Assembly (NCBI GenBank): GCA_002336765.1
Contig: DDES01000157.1
Coordinates: 873-15,513 of the forward strand
Direction: 5' to 3'
Source of the DNA: Novosphingobium sp. UBA1948
GTDB taxonomy: Bacteria; Pseudomonadota; Alphaproteobacteria; Sphingomonadales; Sphingomonadaceae
DNA: 14,641 nt
Program-made: the position numbers and the translations under genes
In this document: positions 13,740 through 14,641 of the stretch, piece after piece
How the letters are laid out: each line of letters begins with the position of its first letter
How positions within the stretch are numbered: the stretch's first letter is position 1
The notes under the pieces: model-generated
Told to the model about the DNA's origin: nothing
Database searches by the model: none
What the model saw: only the letters and a program-made list of their open reading frames with translations

Positions 13740-14177
13740 CTATGCAGACTCCGTGCCAAAACGGGATTGCGCGGAGCTGCGGCCCGCAAAACTGGCATAT
13801 TGACCCTTGGCGGCGATCTGGCGGGCTTGCGCTTCGGCGCGTTCCTCCACGGCGGCGCGGCGGCGTTCGGCAGCGGCCAGTTCGATCTGGCGCTTGTCGG
13901 CAATGGCCTGTGCGCGGGCGGCATCGGCCTGTGTCGCTGCGCGCACCCCTTGCAGGCCGGCGGCAAATCCGCCCATCGCGCGCAGATCGGCGCCATCGTG
14001 GATGTCGGTGCGCGCGGCATAGTCGGCGGCAAGCTGGCCGGTGCGCTCGGCAAGGGCCGAGAGCTGGGCATAGGTTCCTTCGGCCCGCGCGGCCTCGCTG
14101 GCCGCGGTCTGTTTGGCGATGGCGCGGATTTTTTCCAGCCGCTGCAACCGCTTCAGTTTGGCACGCTCGGCCTTCAT
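13740..14177 (-). CDS. fliJ: Flagellar export protein FliJ
   Basis: FliJ is a cytoplasmic coiled-coil protein that sits in the FliI ATPase ring and contacts the FlhA gate. The 145-residue product is almost wholly charged and Ala-rich helix with heptad character, for example LKRLQRLEKIRAIAKQTAA near 8-26 and AAERRRAAVEERAEAQARQI near 101-120. Length and composition fit the family, whose sequence is weakly conserved. It lies 3 bp after the fliI stop, which is the standard neighbour, and 32 bp before fliK. The ribosome-binding site before ATG 14177 is weak. Identity is inferred from composition and context. Confidence 0.82.
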   Translation of the reverse strand: MKAERAKLKRLQRLEKIRAIAKQTAASEAARAEGTYAQLSALAERTGQLAADYAARTDIHDGADLRAMGGFAAGLQGVRAATQADAARAQAIADKRQIELAAAERRRAAVEERAEAQARQIAAKGQYASFAGRSSAQSRFGTESA

Positions 14178-14180
14178 GGT

Positions 14181-14641
14181 TTAGCTTTCAGGGCTCAGCA
14201 ACTGCACCAGTTGCAGCACGGACTGGTCGAGCGGCACGATGCTGCCGCCTTCCTGCGTCAGGAAATCGACGAGGCGCGGGTGCATGGCAATGGCGCGATC
14301 CAGTTGCGGATCGGCGCCCGCGCGATAGGCGCCCATCAGCACCAGATCGCGGTTGGCCTCATAGCTGGCAACCAAAGCGCGGAAGGTGCGTGCGGCCTGC
14401 TGGTGGTTCTTGGCGGTGATGTCTGTCATCACGCGCGATAGCGAGGCGGCGATGTCGATGGCCGGATATTGCCCGCGCTGCGCCAGGTCGCGCGACAGCA
14501 CGACATGGCCGTCCAGGATCGCGCGCGCGGTATCGACCACCGGGTCGTCCTGGTTGTCGCCATCGGCCAGCACGGTGTAGATGGCCGTGATCGATCCGCC
14601 GGAGGTGACGTCCGTCCCCGCCCGCTCGATCAGATTGGGCA
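14181..14641 (-). CDS. fliI: Flagellum-specific ATPase FliI, C-terminal part (cut by window edge)
   Basis: FliI is the ATPase of the flagellar type III export apparatus, related to the F1 beta subunit. About 152 C-terminal codons are visible; the frame is open to the window edge, and the N-terminal and Walker A parts lie beyond 14641. Family motifs include ERAG, GGSITAIYTVLADGD, ARAILDGHVVLSRDLA and GQYPAIDIAASLSRVM in the expected order, followed by a helical C-terminal domain that ends with LVQLLSPES. The gene is 3 bp before fliJ. The motifs distinguish it from F1 or Rho proteins, and the context settles it as FliI. Confidence 0.97.
   Translation of the reverse strand, partial: PNLIERAGTDVTSGGSITAIYTVLADGDNQDDPVVDTARAILDGHVVLSRDLAQRGQYPAIDIAASLSRVMTDITAKNHQQAARTFRALVASYEANRDLVLMGAYRAGADPQLDRAIAMHPRLVDFLTQEGGSIVPLDQSVLQLVQLLSPES

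Noticed and set aside
1..14641. CRISPR arrays, tRNA or rRNA genes, insertion sequences or phage genes
   Set aside because: No regular repeat-spacer pattern, RNA gene signature, transposase or phage-like protein was seen on either strand.

Overview
The window is a high-GC stretch (roughly 60-65% by eye) of an alphaproteobacterial chromosome, most likely from a sphingomonad such as Novosphingobium or Sphingomonas. That placement rests on protein style, the compact flagellar gene order and the CtrA-type TTAACCAT sites; it is an inference, not a proven assignment. No RNA genes, insertion sequences, phage genes or CRISPR arrays were seen.

Positions 1-4768 hold chemosensory and regulatory genes. 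Two tandem methyl-accepting chemotaxis protein (MCP) genes lie on the minus strand. MCP1 is cut by the left window edge and has almost no periplasmic part. MCP2 is complete, has a periplasmic domain of about 150 residues, and ends in a CheR/CheB-type docking pentapeptide. Divergent from MCP2, on the plus strand, is a CheB-like gene whose catalytic histidine position is serine. Convergent with it, across a strong bidirectional terminator, is a FixJ/NarL-type regulator gene. That regulator has a degenerate receiver domain, an intact LuxR-type helix-turn-helix and probably a TTG start. A non-coding, AT-richer region of about 320 bp (4769-5087) precedes it.

Positions 5088-14641 are one tightly packed minus-strand flagellar operon. 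In transcription order it reads fliI (cut by the right edge), fliJ, fliK, fliL, fliM, fliN, fliO, fliP, fliQ, fliR, flhB, fliD, fliS. Gene junctions are short, several are overlapping (ATGA, TAATG), and no internal promoter was recognised, so its promoter probably lies beyond 14641. The products cover the export ATPase end (FliI, FliJ), hook-length control (FliK), the stator-associated protein FliL, the C-ring switch (FliM, FliN), the export gate (FliO, FliP, FliQ, FliR, FlhB), the filament cap (FliD) and the flagellin chaperone (FliS).

Together the window encodes motor and export parts plus a local sensory and regulatory module. The most interesting points are the two signalling proteins with altered active sites (the CheB-like protein without its histidine, the regulator without the switch Thr and Lys), a FliM with no recognisable N-terminal CheY-P-binding motif, and shared promoter motifs: CtrA-type half-sites, one sigma-54-like site, and CCTAG-containing repeats. 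No wholly new system is evident; novelty is at the level of altered conserved residues and regulation.
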